Positions 18,549 to 27,711 of a stretch of 64,000 bases of DNA are shown here, one piece after another. The stretch is taken from contig CAWESA010000002.1 of NCBI GenBank assembly GCA_963811605.1, positions 300,394 through 364,393 of the forward strand, written 5' to 3'. Each line of letters begins with the position of its first letter. Position 1 is the first letter of the stretch. The stretch is from CAVQLX01 sp963811605 (GTDB lineage Bacteria; Desulfobacterota; Binatia; DP-6). The notes beneath the pieces are model-generated. The model saw only the letters and a program-made list of their open reading frames with translations. It ran no database searches and was not told the origin of the DNA. The position numbers were made by a program, and so were the translations under genes.

Positions 18549-20369
18549 TCAATCGGGCCAGGGGAAGGTCTCGAAGGGATAGTCGGCGCAGCCCTTCGCA
18601 CCGGCGGTCGCGTACTGCGCACGCGGCAACCCGCGCGACCATGCCGCCAGGGAGCGGAAGACGCGGCACTTGTCGCGCTGGGTCGGCAGGCGCGGATCGG
18701 CGTCGACCGCGGCGATCACCGCCTCGCGCGTCACCCCGTCGGACGACGGCCGGACGCCCCCGTCGGCGGCGGTATCGAAGATCAGGAAGCGCGGCCCGTC
18801 GCGCCACGGCAGCCAGGCGGGCTCGGTGTCGCCGGGTCCACGCCCCGGATCGCCGGTGCGGGCGAACTGCGACCAGTAACCCATCATCTGCGCCGAGAGC
18901 GCCTCCCGGCCCGGCCGGTTGGCGCCCGTGAAGATGACGTTCCCGTCCGAGCCGAGATCGAAGTGCCCGAACACGAACGGCACCTCGAAGGCGTGTGCGG
19001 CGCCCAGCATCCTGGTCAGGTCGGCACCGAGCAGGGTCGGCTCCTCGTCCCAGTCGAAGCGATACACGAAGACGGGCTCGCGCTGGGCGGCGCTGAGCGC
19101 CTGCGCCGGCTCGTCGGCGCCCGTCGCCTTCCACATGCGGGCCTGGTAGTCGGCCTCGATCTCGTACGCGACCGGATCGCGCAGGCGCGGCACGATGCCG
19201 AACCAGCGCCGCACCAGCGCCGGATCGCCGAACATGAACAGCTTGCTCTCGTCCCGGTTGGTGCCGAGGATAACGGGGACGTGGGCGTGCACGTCGCCGC
19301 GGCGGATGGCCGCCAGCATGTCGCCCTCGGGCAGCACCACGCCGTCGGCGAAGACCTGCGGCATGCGGATGAGCTCGGAGTTGCGGTCGGGCGGGAAGGC
19401 ACGCAGGACGTCGACCGCGGAGCGCGTACGCAGGAGGTGCGCGATGTCGTCGGGGGACATCGCGGCCAGCTTGGCCTTGGCCGCGGCGCGGTCGCTCGCG
19501 CTGCCGTCGGCGATCAGGAGACGGGCCAGCGCCTCGCCGGTCGCGTTGGGCTCGCTCGGCGTGGGATCGTCGGCGAAGCCCTCCGCCGTCGCCGGGTCGG
19601 ACATGTCGAGTCCGCCGCTCTGCACGATGGCGCGATGGAAGAGGCCTCGCGCCGGGCGCGCCACCAGCAGCGCCATGACGTTGCGGCCGCCCGCCGACTC
19701 GCCGAAGATGGTCACGTTGCCCGGATCGCCTCCGAAGACGGCGACGTTGTCCCGCACCCATTCCAGCGCGCGGATCTGGTCGAGGGTGCCGAAGTTCCCG
19801 GAGCGCTCGAGCGGCGTCGTCCCGTCCCCACGCAGGGCCGCGTGCCGTAGCCAGCCGAACGGCCCGAGCCGGTAGTTGATCATCACCACGACGACGTCCT
19901 CGCGCTGGGCGAGGTTGCCGCCGTCGTAGAACGCGGCGTGCCCCACCGAGTTGCCGCCCCCGTGGATCCACACCATCACCGGCAGCCGGCTGGCCGGCGT
20001 CGCCGAGCTCGGCGCGTAGACGTTCAGCACCAGGCAATCCTCGCTGCCGGCTGGCTCTCCCCGTTTCACGCCCTCGATGCCCGCGAAGGGCCCCGCGTAC
20101 TGCACGCACGGAGAGCCCGCGACCACCGCCTCGCGCACGCCGTCCCAGTGCGGCGCCGGCGCGGGCGCCCGCCAGCGCAGGTCGCCGACCGGCGGCGCCG
20201 CATAGGGAATCCCGAGCCACGTCGCGCTGCCGTAGCGTCCGACGAAGCCGACCACCTCGCCGCTGGTGGTCGTGCGGCGCAGCGCCGGATCGGGCACCGG
20301 GCGCTCGGGCGCACGCGTGCGGCAGCCGAGGAGGAGCCCGAGCGAGACGACGGCGAACGTGATCCGCAT
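18549..20369 (-). CDS. Type B carboxylesterase/lipase, putative lipoprotein
   Basis: A 606-residue alpha/beta hydrolase of the carboxylesterase/cholinesterase family. A lipoprotein signal (SLGLLLGC, Cys16) targets it to the envelope. It has the oxyanion segment IHGGGN (135-140) and the nucleophile elbow GESAGG with Ser225; the SEDCLVLNVYAP segment (109-120) is characteristic, and late Glu/His residues complete the triad (HFDLGSDGN region). Start ATG 20369 follows the regulator stop by 50 bp on the same strand. It probably hydrolyses carboxylic esters outside the cytoplasm. Confidence 0.93.
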   Translation of the reverse strand: MRITFAVVSLGLLLGCRTRAPERPVPDPALRRTTTSGEVVGFVGRYGSATWLGIPYAAPPVGDLRWRAPAPAPHWDGVREAVVAGSPCVQYAGPFAGIEGVKRGEPAGSEDCLVLNVYAPSSATPASRLPVMVWIHGGGNSVGHAAFYDGGNLAQREDVVVVMINYRLGPFGWLRHAALRGDGTTPLERSGNFGTLDQIRALEWVRDNVAVFGGDPGNVTIFGESAGGRNVMALLVARPARGLFHRAIVQSGGLDMSDPATAEGFADDPTPSEPNATGEALARLLIADGSASDRAAAKAKLAAMSPDDIAHLLRTRSAVDVLRAFPPDRNSELIRMPQVFADGVVLPEGDMLAAIRRGDVHAHVPVILGTNRDESKLFMFGDPALVRRWFGIVPRLRDPVAYEIEADYQARMWKATGADEPAQALSAAQREPVFVYRFDWDEEPTLLGADLTRMLGAAHAFEVPFVFGHFDLGSDGNVIFTGANRPGREALSAQMMGYWSQFARTGDPGRGPGDTEPAWLPWRDGPRFLIFDTAADGGVRPSSDGVTREAVIAAVDADPRLPTQRDKCRVFRSLAAWSRGLPRAQYATAGAKGCADYPFETFPWPD

Positions 20370-20419
20370 GCGCGCAGGATAGTGCGCTTGCGGCAGGCGT
20401 GGAAAGCGGGCGCCGCGGG

Positions 20420-23400
20420 TCACACGCCCGGCGCCGCCAGCGCCCGCCGCAGATCGTCGTCGGCCAGCGACGCCGTCGCGCTCCGCAGCAGGCCCTGGCG
20501 GCGCACCTCGTGGCGCTGCGCCTCGTCGTGCTGGCCGGCGCGGCGCGCCAGCGTCGCCAGCCCGTCGAGGGCGGTCCATTCGCCGTGCGGATAGGCGATG
20601 CCGGCCGCGATGCGCACCGCCTCCGCCAGCGCCGCACCGGCGGCGTCGCGGTCGTCCATCGCCAGGTGCGCCATGCCGACGAGCACGAGGGCCCGCGCCT
20701 CGATCTTCGGGGCCCGATGGCGCCCGGCGCTCTCGGCCTCCGCGCGGGCATGCGCAAGCGCCGCAGCGGGCGAGCCGGTCCGCAGCGCGATGCTGCCCTC
20801 GACATGCCTCGCGTGCAGCGCGTAGCGCCAGCGCATCCACGGATCGCCCGGCCGGGCCAGGACGGCGACGATCGGCGCCAGGCAGTCCGCCGCCTCGCTC
20901 GTCTCCCCGAGGGCGAGATGATTCCCCGCCAGGTTGATCTCCGAGTTGCCGACGATCTCCGGATCGCCCACCTCGTGCGCCAGGGCGGCCGCGCGCACGT
21001 TGTACTCGCGCGCGCGCCCGTGGCTGCCGATCTCGCCCAGGCACCAGCCGATGGTGTTGAGGAGCCGGCTCTTCCACACCCGATCGCCGATGCGCTCGCA
21101 GACCTCGGCCGCCTCGGTGAGCTGGGCGAGCGCCCGCCCGTACTGTCCGAGACAGCAGTACGCCTTGCCGAGGAACCAGCCCGGCCACACCACCAGGTGC
21201 GCCAGCCGCAGGCGGCGGCCGGCCGCGATGACCTCCTCGCTGATCGCGATCGAGCGCGGGTAGTCGCCACACCACTCGGCGATCTGCGCCGTGTTGAAGC
21301 GGATCAGCGCATACACCGCCTCGTCGCCGGCCCGCGCGGCGAGGGCGGTGGCGCGCGCCATCGCGTCCTCCTCGCCGGCGATGTCGCCGCGGCACACGGC
21401 GCCGAAGAAGCCGATGTTCGACGTCGCGAGCGCCTCGGCGGCCGGAATGTCGTGCCGTCGCGCGAGGTCGAGAGCCGCCGTCACGGCAGCATCGGCGCGC
21501 TCGTAGCGGTGGCCCCAGAAGTACGTGAAGCTCGACAGAGCGAGACCGACCCCACGCGTTCCCGGATCGGCGCTGTGCGTCGCCGCCTGCTCGTATGCCG
21601 CACCGGCGGCGTCGAAGTCGCTGACGTAGAACGACGCCAGTGCGAGCTGCTCCTCGAGCGCGCGGCGGCGCGCGTCGGGGACGCCGTCCGCCAGGCGGTC
21701 CGCGATCGCGAGCGCCTGCCGGCAGTGCGCGATGACGGCCCGGTTGGCGAAGCTTTCCCCGGCCTTGCCGGCGGCGCGCTCGTGGTAGTCGAGGGCGCGC
21801 TCCCACTCCTCGGCCCGTCCGAAGTGGTGGGCGAGCGTCTCGTAGAACTCGGCGAGGCGATCGGCGTACAGCTCCTCGATGGCGAGCCCGATGGTCCGGT
21901 GCAGCGCGATGCGCCGATCCCGCAGCACGCTGCCGTACGCCACGTCGTGCGTGAGCGCGTGCTTGAACATGTATGCCAGCTCGGGATGCGCCGCCTTCTC
22001 GTAGATCAGCTCGAGGGCACGCAGCTCGTCGACGTGCGTGCGCACGCGCGGGCCGGCCTCCGTGATGCGCTCGAGGAGGCGCAGCGCGAACTCGCGCCCG
22101 ATGACGGACGCCACCTGGATGGCCTGCCGAGCGTCGTCGCGCAGGCGGTCGAGGCGGGCGACGAGGACATCCTGGATGCTGTCCGGTACGGCGATCGCCG
22201 CCGGGGCGCGCGCCAGCACCACCTGGCCATCGTCGCGGCGCAGGGTCCCATCCTCGAGCAGGGAGCGGGTGACCTCCTCGACGAAGAACGGGTTGCCCTC
22301 CGCCTTGGCGGCGATCAGGGCGCCGACCTCGGGAGGGACCGCGCCGGTGCCGAGGAGCGCCTCGGTGATGTCGGTCATCTCGCCGGTCGACAGCGGCCGC
22401 ACCGTGACCCGCACGTGGTAGCTGCGGTCGCCGAACGCGTGGCGGTAGCCGGGACGGTACGAGCACACCAGCAACGCCCGCGTGGTCGGCACGACGTCGG
22501 CGATGAAGGCCAGGTACTCCTCGGACGCCGGATCGATCCAGTGCAGGTCCTCGACGACCAGCACCAGCGGCGCACGCTCCGCGGCCCGCAGGGTGAGCGC
22601 CTTCATGGCGCGGAAGATCTCGCTGCGGCGGCTGGCCGAATCGAGCGCCGTCGCCGCCGCGTCGCCCGCAGCGAGGCCGAGGACGTGCCGCACGAAGGGC
22701 AGCGTCCAGGCGAGGTCCTGACCGAGGGCCGCGATCGCCGCGACGACCTTGGCGCCCGCGCTCGCCTCGTCGTCCTGGTCGTCGATTCCCCACACCCGCC
22801 GGAGACCGTCGACCAGCGGCAGGAACGCGGTCGTCGTGCCGTACGAGGCGCACCGTCCCTCGACCCACAGATGCGGCACCCCCGCGAGCTGGCCGCGGAA
22901 CTCCGCGAGGAGCCGGGACTTGCCGATACCCGCCTCGCCCACCACGAAGGCGACCTGCCCCTCCCCCACCACGGCGCGGTCGAAGCAGCCGCGCAGGAGA
23001 TCGAGCTCGCGCTCGCGACCGACGAAGCGAGTCTGGCGCTCGACCTCGGGGGGCTCGTCCGCCGCCCGGGTCCGGCGGCCGAGCACGGCATGCGCGCGGA
23101 GGGTGTCCGTCTCGCCGATGCGGAGCTCCCGCGCGCGCTGCACGCACCACGAATCGACCCGATGTGCGATGGCGGCGGAGGCGAGAATCTCACCGGCGCC
23201 GGCATGGCCCAGCAGGCGGTCGGGCAGCGCCAGCGTGTCGCCCACCGGCAGCATGGCCGCGGCGACCTCGCGCGCCGCGGTGTCGACCCGCACGATGCCG
23301 GCGTGCACGGCCATGCGGAGCGTCGGGCGCTCGGATGGCGTCTCGTGCGGGTCGCCGGCGAGCGCCAGGCGGCGAATGGCCAGCGCCGCCAGGACGGCGC

Positions 23401-24733
23401 GCTGCGGCAGCTGCTCGACCGCACGCGGCAGACCGAACACGGCGGTGAGACGCGACGGCGATCGGGTGACCACCGATCCTTCGAAGCCGGCGATCCGGTC
23501 CGCGATCTGGGTCGCCCAGCGCTGCACGACCGTCCATGGCTCGACCGCGTCGGACGGGACGACGAGGTCGATGGCGAGCACCGCCACGGGACGCTGCTCC
23601 CAGCGCGGCGCGGGCGCCGGTTCGGCCCGGGGCGGCGTGGCCTCGGCGGCCGCGAGCTGCGCCTCCGGCTCGTCCGTGGGCGGCCGGTCGATGTCGAGCC
23701 GGCGCATGCGATGCCGGAGGGCGTTGCGCCCCAGCCCGAGGAGACGCGCCGCGCGCACGACGTTGCCGCCGGTGCGAGCGAGCGCGCTGCGGATGCGGGC
23801 CGCCTCGTCGCCCACCGGCGGCGCTGCGGTCTCCGGCGCCGACGCGCTCACCGGACCCGGCGCCGGGCGGGCCAGCGGGACGCGCAGGCGCTCGAGGACG
23901 TCGCGCGAGACGTCGCGCTCGGTCACCAGCAGCGTGACGCGCTCCATCAGATGGCTGAGCTCGCGCACGTTGCCGGGCCACTCGTAGGTGAGGAGCCAGG
24001 CGCGCGCGCCGGCGTCGAGGCGCTTCGCCTCGACCCCGTGCGCGGCGGCGTGCGAGACCAGAAAGTGGTCGGCGAGCATCGCGACGTCGCCGCTACGGCT
24101 CCGCAGCGGCGCCACCTCGAGGATGACGACGGCCAGGCGGTGATAGAGGTCGGCGCGGAAGCGGCCGCCGGCCACCAGATCGCGCAGGTCGCGCTGGGTG
24201 GCGGCGATGAGCTTGACGTCGACCTGCTGCTCGGCGACAGCGCCCAGCCGGCGAATACGCTTCTCCTCGATGGCCTTCAGCAGCTTGCTCTGGAGGACCA
24301 GGGGCAACGCATCGACCTCGTCGAGGAACAGGCTGCCGCGGGCCGCGACCTCGAACAGGCCGGGCTTGGCGCGCCGGGCGTCGGTGAACGCGCCAGCCTC
24401 GAAGCCGAAGAGCTCAGCCTCGAGCATGGTCTCCGGGATGGCGGCGCAGTTGACGTCCACGAACGGCCCGGACGCACGTCCGCCGCTGGCGTGGATGACC
24501 CGCGACACCAGCCCCTTGCCGGTTCCGGTCTCGCCGTGCAGCAGCACCGTCGGAACAGCCCGGTTGCCCGGCGTGTCGAACACGGCAAGGCGTAGGATTT
24601 GCTCCCGCAGCTCCTCGATCGCGGGCGCATCACCGATGAGAGAATTGGTAGCGTGGGCCATCATGGCCAGTTCTGGCCCGGCGGGCCATTCATGGCCACG
24701 CAGCGACCAGGTGGAAACGTCCGATACGCCCAT
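20420..24733 (-). CDS. Giant fusion regulator: NtrC-type AAA+, Fis HTH, degenerate cyclase domain, STAND-like ATPase, TPR
   Basis: A 1437-residue protein joining two regulatory chassis. NtrC half: Walker A GETGTGKG (67-74), sigma-54 loop GAFTDA (114-119, canonical GAFTGA), Walker B LFLDEV (135-140), and Fis-type HTH (312-346, TGGNVVRAARLLGLGRNALR). Second half: class III adenylyl-cyclase-like domain (about 380-555) that has lost the metal-binding pattern near SPSRLTAVFG and so is probably a sensor; an AAA_16/STAND ATPase beginning FVGRERELDLL with Walker A GEAGIGKS (599-606) and a VVEDLHWID Walker B; then a long TPR-like helical region to the end. The start may be ATG 24733, or ATG 24664/24661 (MMAHATNS). 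It is divergent from a sigma-54 promoter that it very likely controls. Confidence 0.9.
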   Translation of the reverse strand: MGVSDVSTWSLRGHEWPAGPELAMMAHATNSLIGDAPAIEELREQILRLAVFDTPGNRAVPTVLLHGETGTGKGLVSRVIHASGGRASGPFVDVNCAAIPETMLEAELFGFEAGAFTDARRAKPGLFEVAARGSLFLDEVDALPLVLQSKLLKAIEEKRIRRLGAVAEQQVDVKLIAATQRDLRDLVAGGRFRADLYHRLAVVILEVAPLRSRSGDVAMLADHFLVSHAAAHGVEAKRLDAGARAWLLTYEWPGNVRELSHLMERVTLLVTERDVSRDVLERLRVPLARPAPGPVSASAPETAAPPVGDEAARIRSALARTGGNVVRAARLLGLGRNALRHRMRRLDIDRPPTDEPEAQLAAAEATPPRAEPAPAPRWEQRPVAVLAIDLVVPSDAVEPWTVVQRWATQIADRIAGFEGSVVTRSPSRLTAVFGLPRAVEQLPQRAVLAALAIRRLALAGDPHETPSERPTLRMAVHAGIVRVDTAAREVAAAMLPVGDTLALPDRLLGHAGAGEILASAAIAHRVDSWCVQRARELRIGETDTLRAHAVLGRRTRAADEPPEVERQTRFVGRERELDLLRGCFDRAVVGEGQVAFVVGEAGIGKSRLLAEFRGQLAGVPHLWVEGRCASYGTTTAFLPLVDGLRRVWGIDDQDDEASAGAKVVAAIAALGQDLAWTLPFVRHVLGLAAGDAAATALDSASRRSEIFRAMKALTLRAAERAPLVLVVEDLHWIDPASEEYLAFIADVVPTTRALLVCSYRPGYRHAFGDRSYHVRVTVRPLSTGEMTDITEALLGTGAVPPEVGALIAAKAEGNPFFVEEVTRSLLEDGTLRRDDGQVVLARAPAAIAVPDSIQDVLVARLDRLRDDARQAIQVASVIGREFALRLLERITEAGPRVRTHVDELRALELIYEKAAHPELAYMFKHALTHDVAYGSVLRDRRIALHRTIGLAIEELYADRLAEFYETLAHHFGRAEEWERALDYHERAAGKAGESFANRAVIAHCRQALAIADRLADGVPDARRRALEEQLALASFYVSDFDAAGAAYEQAATHSADPGTRGVGLALSSFTYFWGHRYERADAAVTAALDLARRHDIPAAEALATSNIGFFGAVCRGDIAGEEDAMARATALAARAGDEAVYALIRFNTAQIAEWCGDYPRSIAISEEVIAAGRRLRLAHLVVWPGWFLGKAYCCLGQYGRALAQLTEAAEVCERIGDRVWKSRLLNTIGWCLGEIGSHGRAREYNVRAAALAHEVGDPEIVGNSEINLAGNHLALGETSEAADCLAPIVAVLARPGDPWMRWRYALHARHVEGSIALRTGSPAAALAHARAEAESAGRHRAPKIEARALVLVGMAHLAMDDRDAAGAALAEAVRIAAGIAYPHGEWTALDGLATLARRAGQHDEAQRHEVRRQGLLRSATASLADDDLRRALAAPGV
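24656..24697. promoter_or_regulatory. Tandem palindromes, candidate enhancer (UAS) for the fusion regulator
   Basis: Three GGCC-type palindromes stand close together: GGCCATCATGGCC (24656-24668), GGCCAGTTCTGGCC (24665-24678) and GGCCATTCATGGCC (24684-24697). The last two have centres 19 bp apart, about two helical turns. They lie roughly 65-105 bp upstream of the -24 element, the usual distance for sigma-54 enhancers. If the regulator starts at 24664 or 24661 they also cover its own 5' end, giving autoregulation. Confidence 0.6.
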
Positions 24734-24761
24734 TCCGCCATGGGCTCAAGCGTTTCCGGGC

Positions 24762-24777
24762 TGGCACCACTCTTGCC
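24762..24777 (+). promoter_or_regulatory. Sigma-54 (-24/-12) promoter of the methyltransferase operon
   Basis: TGGCACCACTCTTGCC matches the TGGCAC-N5-TTGC consensus without mismatch, with correct GG-to-GC spacing. It is 30 bp upstream of ATG 24807, whose AGGAGG Shine-Dalgarno is at 24791-24796. An inverted repeat GCCCAT-N6-ATGGGC lies at 24728-24745 between the enhancer and the promoter. Confidence 0.82.
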
Positions 24778-24806
24778 TTAAGGCTCCTCCAGGAGGGCAA
24801 CACATC

Positions 24807-25865
24807 ATGGCAGCTACCGAGCAGGAAGTTCACGAGTTCGTTCACAAGGCGTTCGGCGACATCGCCGGAGCGCTCACCGCGTCGCTGGTCGTCATCGGTG
24901 ACAAGCTGGGGCTGTATCGCGCGCTCGCCGGGGCGGGTGGGCTCACATCGGCCGAGCTCGCCGCAAAGACCGGAACCGCGGAGCGCTACGTGCGGGAGTG
25001 GCTCTCGGGCCAGGCAGCATCTGGCTACGTCACCTACGAGCCCTCGACCGGCCGCTACACCCTGCCCGACGCCCACGCCGCGGCGCTGACGGACGAGGAC
25101 AGCCCGGCGTGCGTGCTGGGCGGGTTCCAGGGCATGACCGCGGCCATGAAGGCCACGCCCAAGGTGATCGAGGCCTTCCGCAAAGGCGGCGGCGTCGGCT
25201 GGCACGAGCATGACCCCGAGCTGTTCGCCGGCACCGAGCGCTTCTTCCGCCCCGGCTACCTCGCCAACCTGGTCGGCGCGTGGATCCCGGCGCTCGACGG
25301 TGTCTCCGCGAAGCTCGACCGCGGCGGGCGCGTGGCCGACGTCGGCTGCGGGCACGGCGCGTCCACCATCATCATGGGAAAGGCGTTCCCGCGCTCGACC
25401 TTCGTCGGCTTCGACTACCACCAGGCATCGATCGACGCGGCCAGCAAGCGGGCGCGCGAGGCGGGGATCGGCGACCGCGTCACCTTCCAGGCCAGCTCGG
25501 CCAAGGGCTACCCCGGCACCGGCTACGATCTGGTGACGTGCTTCGACTGCCTGCACGACATGGGCGATCCGGAAGGTGCCGCGCGCCACGTGCGCGAGTC
25601 GCTGGCGCCCGACGGGACGTTCATGCTCGTCGAGCCCTTCGCGAACGACGAGCTCGAGGACAACCTGAACCCGATCGGGCGCCTGTTCTACTCCGTGTCG
25701 ACGCTGGTCTGCACGCCCGCGTCGCTGTCGCAGGAGGTCGGCACGGCGCTGGGAGCGCAGGCCGGCACGAAGCGGCTGACCGACATCCTCACCCGCGCCG
25801 GGTTCACGCGCGTGCGGCTCGCCACCGAGACCCCGTTCAACCTGGTGATCGAGGCACGCCCGTAG
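24807..25865 (+). CDS. Class I SAM methyltransferase with N-terminal winged helix
   Basis: A 352-residue methyltransferase. The N-terminal part (about 10-95: IGDKLGLYRAL, TSAELAAKTG, ERYVREWLSGQ) is a winged-helix dimerisation domain as in O-methyltransferases and the mycobacterial Rv2258c family. SAM motif I is VADVGCGHG (176-184), followed by GFDYHQASIDAA and CFDCLHDMGDP. A small-molecule substrate is likely; which one is unknown. Transcribed from the sigma-54 promoter at 24762, it is the first gene of a probable three-gene operon (17 nt to the next gene, which overlaps the third). Confidence 0.92.
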   Translation: MAATEQEVHEFVHKAFGDIAGALTASLVVIGDKLGLYRALAGAGGLTSAELAAKTGTAERYVREWLSGQAASGYVTYEPSTGRYTLPDAHAAALTDEDSPACVLGGFQGMTAAMKATPKVIEAFRKGGGVGWHEHDPELFAGTERFFRPGYLANLVGAWIPALDGVSAKLDRGGRVADVGCGHGASTIIMGKAFPRSTFVGFDYHQASIDAASKRAREAGIGDRVTFQASSAKGYPGTGYDLVTCFDCLHDMGDPEGAARHVRESLAPDGTFMLVEPFANDELEDNLNPIGRLFYSVSTLVCTPASLSQEVGTALGAQAGTKRLTDILTRAGFTRVRLATETPFNLVIEARP

Positions 25866-25882
25866 GATACACCTCGAGGGGC

Positions 25883-26761
25883 ATGGGCACCCTCGCGGGC
25901 TGGAGAGCGGGCGGCGAGCGCACCTCGGTGCGGCTCGCCGCTCGCGACTGGCAGATCTTCGTTCGCACCGGCGGCGCCGGCGCCTGGTGCACCCTGCTGC
26001 ACGGCTTCCCCACCTCGTCCTTCGACTGGCATCGTGTGTGGGACGCCGTCACCGCCGACCGGCGCGTCCTCACATTCGATTTTCTCGGCTTCGGCGACTC
26101 CGACAAGCCGGCCGACCACGACTACGCGATCCACGAGCAGGCGGACCTGACCGAGAGCGTCTGGCGCCAGCACGGCGTCGAGACGACCGCGCTGGTGGCG
26201 CACGACTACGCCGTCTCGGTGACGCAGGAGCTGCTGGCGCGCCGCGCCGAGGGCCGCCTCGCGGTCGACGTCTCGGTCGTGGTGTTCCTCAACGGCGGGC
26301 TCTATCCGGAGCTGCACCGCCCGCAGCCCGCCCAGGTGATGCTGCTCGATCCCGAGCAGGGCCCGCAGCTCGGCCGCCTGCTGAGCGAGGAGACCTTCGG
26401 GCGCGGTCTCCGGCGCACCTTTGCGCCCGCGCATCAACCCACGACCGACGAGCTGCGCGAGCAGTGGCTGGCGGTGCGCGAACGGGACGGCCATCTGCTC
26501 GGCCACCGCCTGATCCGCTACATCACCGATCGCCAGCGCCATCGCGATCGCTGGGTCGGCGCCCTCGAGACGACGTCCGTGACGCGCCACTTCCTGTGGG
26601 GCGACCTCGATCCCGTGTCCGGCGGACACATGGCCGACCGCATCGCCGAGCGCATGCCCGATGCCGGACTGGTCCGCTTCGCCGACGTCGGGCACTGGCC
26701 GCAGCTCGAGGCGCCCGAGGCGGTGCGCACGCACCTCCGCCGCATCCTGGCGGGCGCATGA
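25883..26761 (+). CDS. Alpha/beta hydrolase, MEST/haloalkane-dehalogenase-like
   Basis: A 292-residue alpha/beta hydrolase. HGFPTSSFDW (40-49) forms the oxyanion region. The nucleophile elbow reads VAHDYAVSVTQELLAR, placing Asp108 as nucleophile as in epoxide hydrolases and haloalkane dehalogenases. The HDY-x4-QELLAR pattern, then NGGLYPELHRP, is characteristic of the MEST (mesoderm-specific transcript) group. A late His is in VGHWPQLEAP. The native substrate of MEST relatives is not established. Start ATG 25883 lies 17 nt after the methyltransferase; its stop overlaps the GNAT start (ATGA). Confidence 0.88.
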   Translation: MGTLAGWRAGGERTSVRLAARDWQIFVRTGGAGAWCTLLHGFPTSSFDWHRVWDAVTADRRVLTFDFLGFGDSDKPADHDYAIHEQADLTESVWRQHGVETTALVAHDYAVSVTQELLARRAEGRLAVDVSVVVFLNGGLYPELHRPQPAQVMLLDPEQGPQLGRLLSEETFGRGLRRTFAPAHQPTTDELREQWLAVRERDGHLLGHRLIRYITDRQRHRDRWVGALETTSVTRHFLWGDLDPVSGGHMADRIAERMPDAGLVRFADVGHWPQLEAPEAVRTHLRRILAGA

Positions 26762-27705
26762 GCACATCCGTCGTCGTCCGTGCGCTGCGCGAGGCCGACC
26801 TCGACGCGGCGGACCGCATCTTCCGGCTGGCCTTCGGGACCTTCCTGGGTCTACCCGATCCGCTCCAGTTCGCCGGCGATTCGGACTGGACGCGGACGCG
26901 CTGGCGCGCGGATCCGACGCTGGCGATCGCGGCCGAGCTGGACGGAGAGCTGGTCGGAACCAACTTCGTCGCCCGCTGGGGCAGCGTCGGCTTCTTCGGC
27001 CCGCTCACCGTGCGCCCGGATCGCTGGAACGCCGGCATCGCGCACCGCCTACTGGAGGCGACCCTGCCGCTCTTCGACGCCGGCGGCGTGCGGCAGGTCG
27101 GCCTGTTCACCTTCTCGAACAGCCCGAAACACCTCGTGCTGTATCAGCGCTTCGGTTTCTGGCCGCGCTTCCTGACCGTGGTCCTGGAGGGCGCCGTCGC
27201 GGGCCCGGCCTGCGAGTTCGTGTGCTGGTCGCGCCTCGCGGAGCCGGAGCGGGTGCGGCTCGGCGCCGCGGCGCGCGCCCTCACCGACGCGGTCCATCCC
27301 GGACTGGACGTCACGCGAGAGATCGTCGCTGTCGGGGCGCAGGGCCTGGGTGACGTGGTCGCCCTCCCCGCCGGCGCGAGCGACCGCCTGGACGGCGTCG
27401 CCGGGTGCCACTGCGGGGCCGGCTCGGAGGCCGGCGGCGACGCCTGCTACGTCAAGTTCGGGGCGGTGCGCCCGGGACCCCATGCGCCGGAGCGCTTCGC
27501 GGCGCTGCTCGACGCCTGCGCCGCGCTGGCGCGCGAACGCGGCGTGTCGCGTCTGGTCGCGGGCGTGAACACGGCACGGCGGAGCGCGTACCGCGAGCTC
27601 CTGGCGCGCGGCATGCGCATCGACATCCTGGGCGTCAGCATGCAGCGCGGGGGCGATCCGGCCTACGATCATCCCGACAGCTTCGTCCTCGACGACTGGC
27701 GGTGA
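26758..27705 (+). CDS. GNAT-family N-acetyltransferase
   Basis: A 315-residue acyl-CoA-dependent transferase with the GNAT domain in its first half: ALREADLDAADRIF at the N-terminus, the beta4 segment VGFFGPLTVRPDRWNAGIAHRLLEA (acetyl-CoA pocket, with the usual Q/R-x2-G-x-G/A loop altered to WNAGIA) and the FSNSPKHLVLYQRFGFWP helix/strand. The second half repeats a degenerate GNAT-like fold ending GVNTARRSAYRELLARG, so it may be a double-GNAT protein. Coupled by ATGA overlap to the hydrolase; last gene of the sigma-54 operon. Substrate unknown. Confidence 0.85.
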   Translation: MSTSVVVRALREADLDAADRIFRLAFGTFLGLPDPLQFAGDSDWTRTRWRADPTLAIAAELDGELVGTNFVARWGSVGFFGPLTVRPDRWNAGIAHRLLEATLPLFDAGGVRQVGLFTFSNSPKHLVLYQRFGFWPRFLTVVLEGAVAGPACEFVCWSRLAEPERVRLGAAARALTDAVHPGLDVTREIVAVGAQGLGDVVALPAGASDRLDGVAGCHCGAGSEAGGDACYVKFGAVRPGPHAPERFAALLDACAALARERGVSRLVAGVNTARRSAYRELLARGMRIDILGVSMQRGGDPAYDHPDSFVLDDWR

Positions 27706-27711
27706 CCCCGG

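Noticed and set aside
20399..24595. Plus-strand frame of about 1400 codons opposite the fusion regulator
   Set aside because: Pure shadow of a high-GC gene; the minus strand has complete Walker, HTH and TPR motifs.
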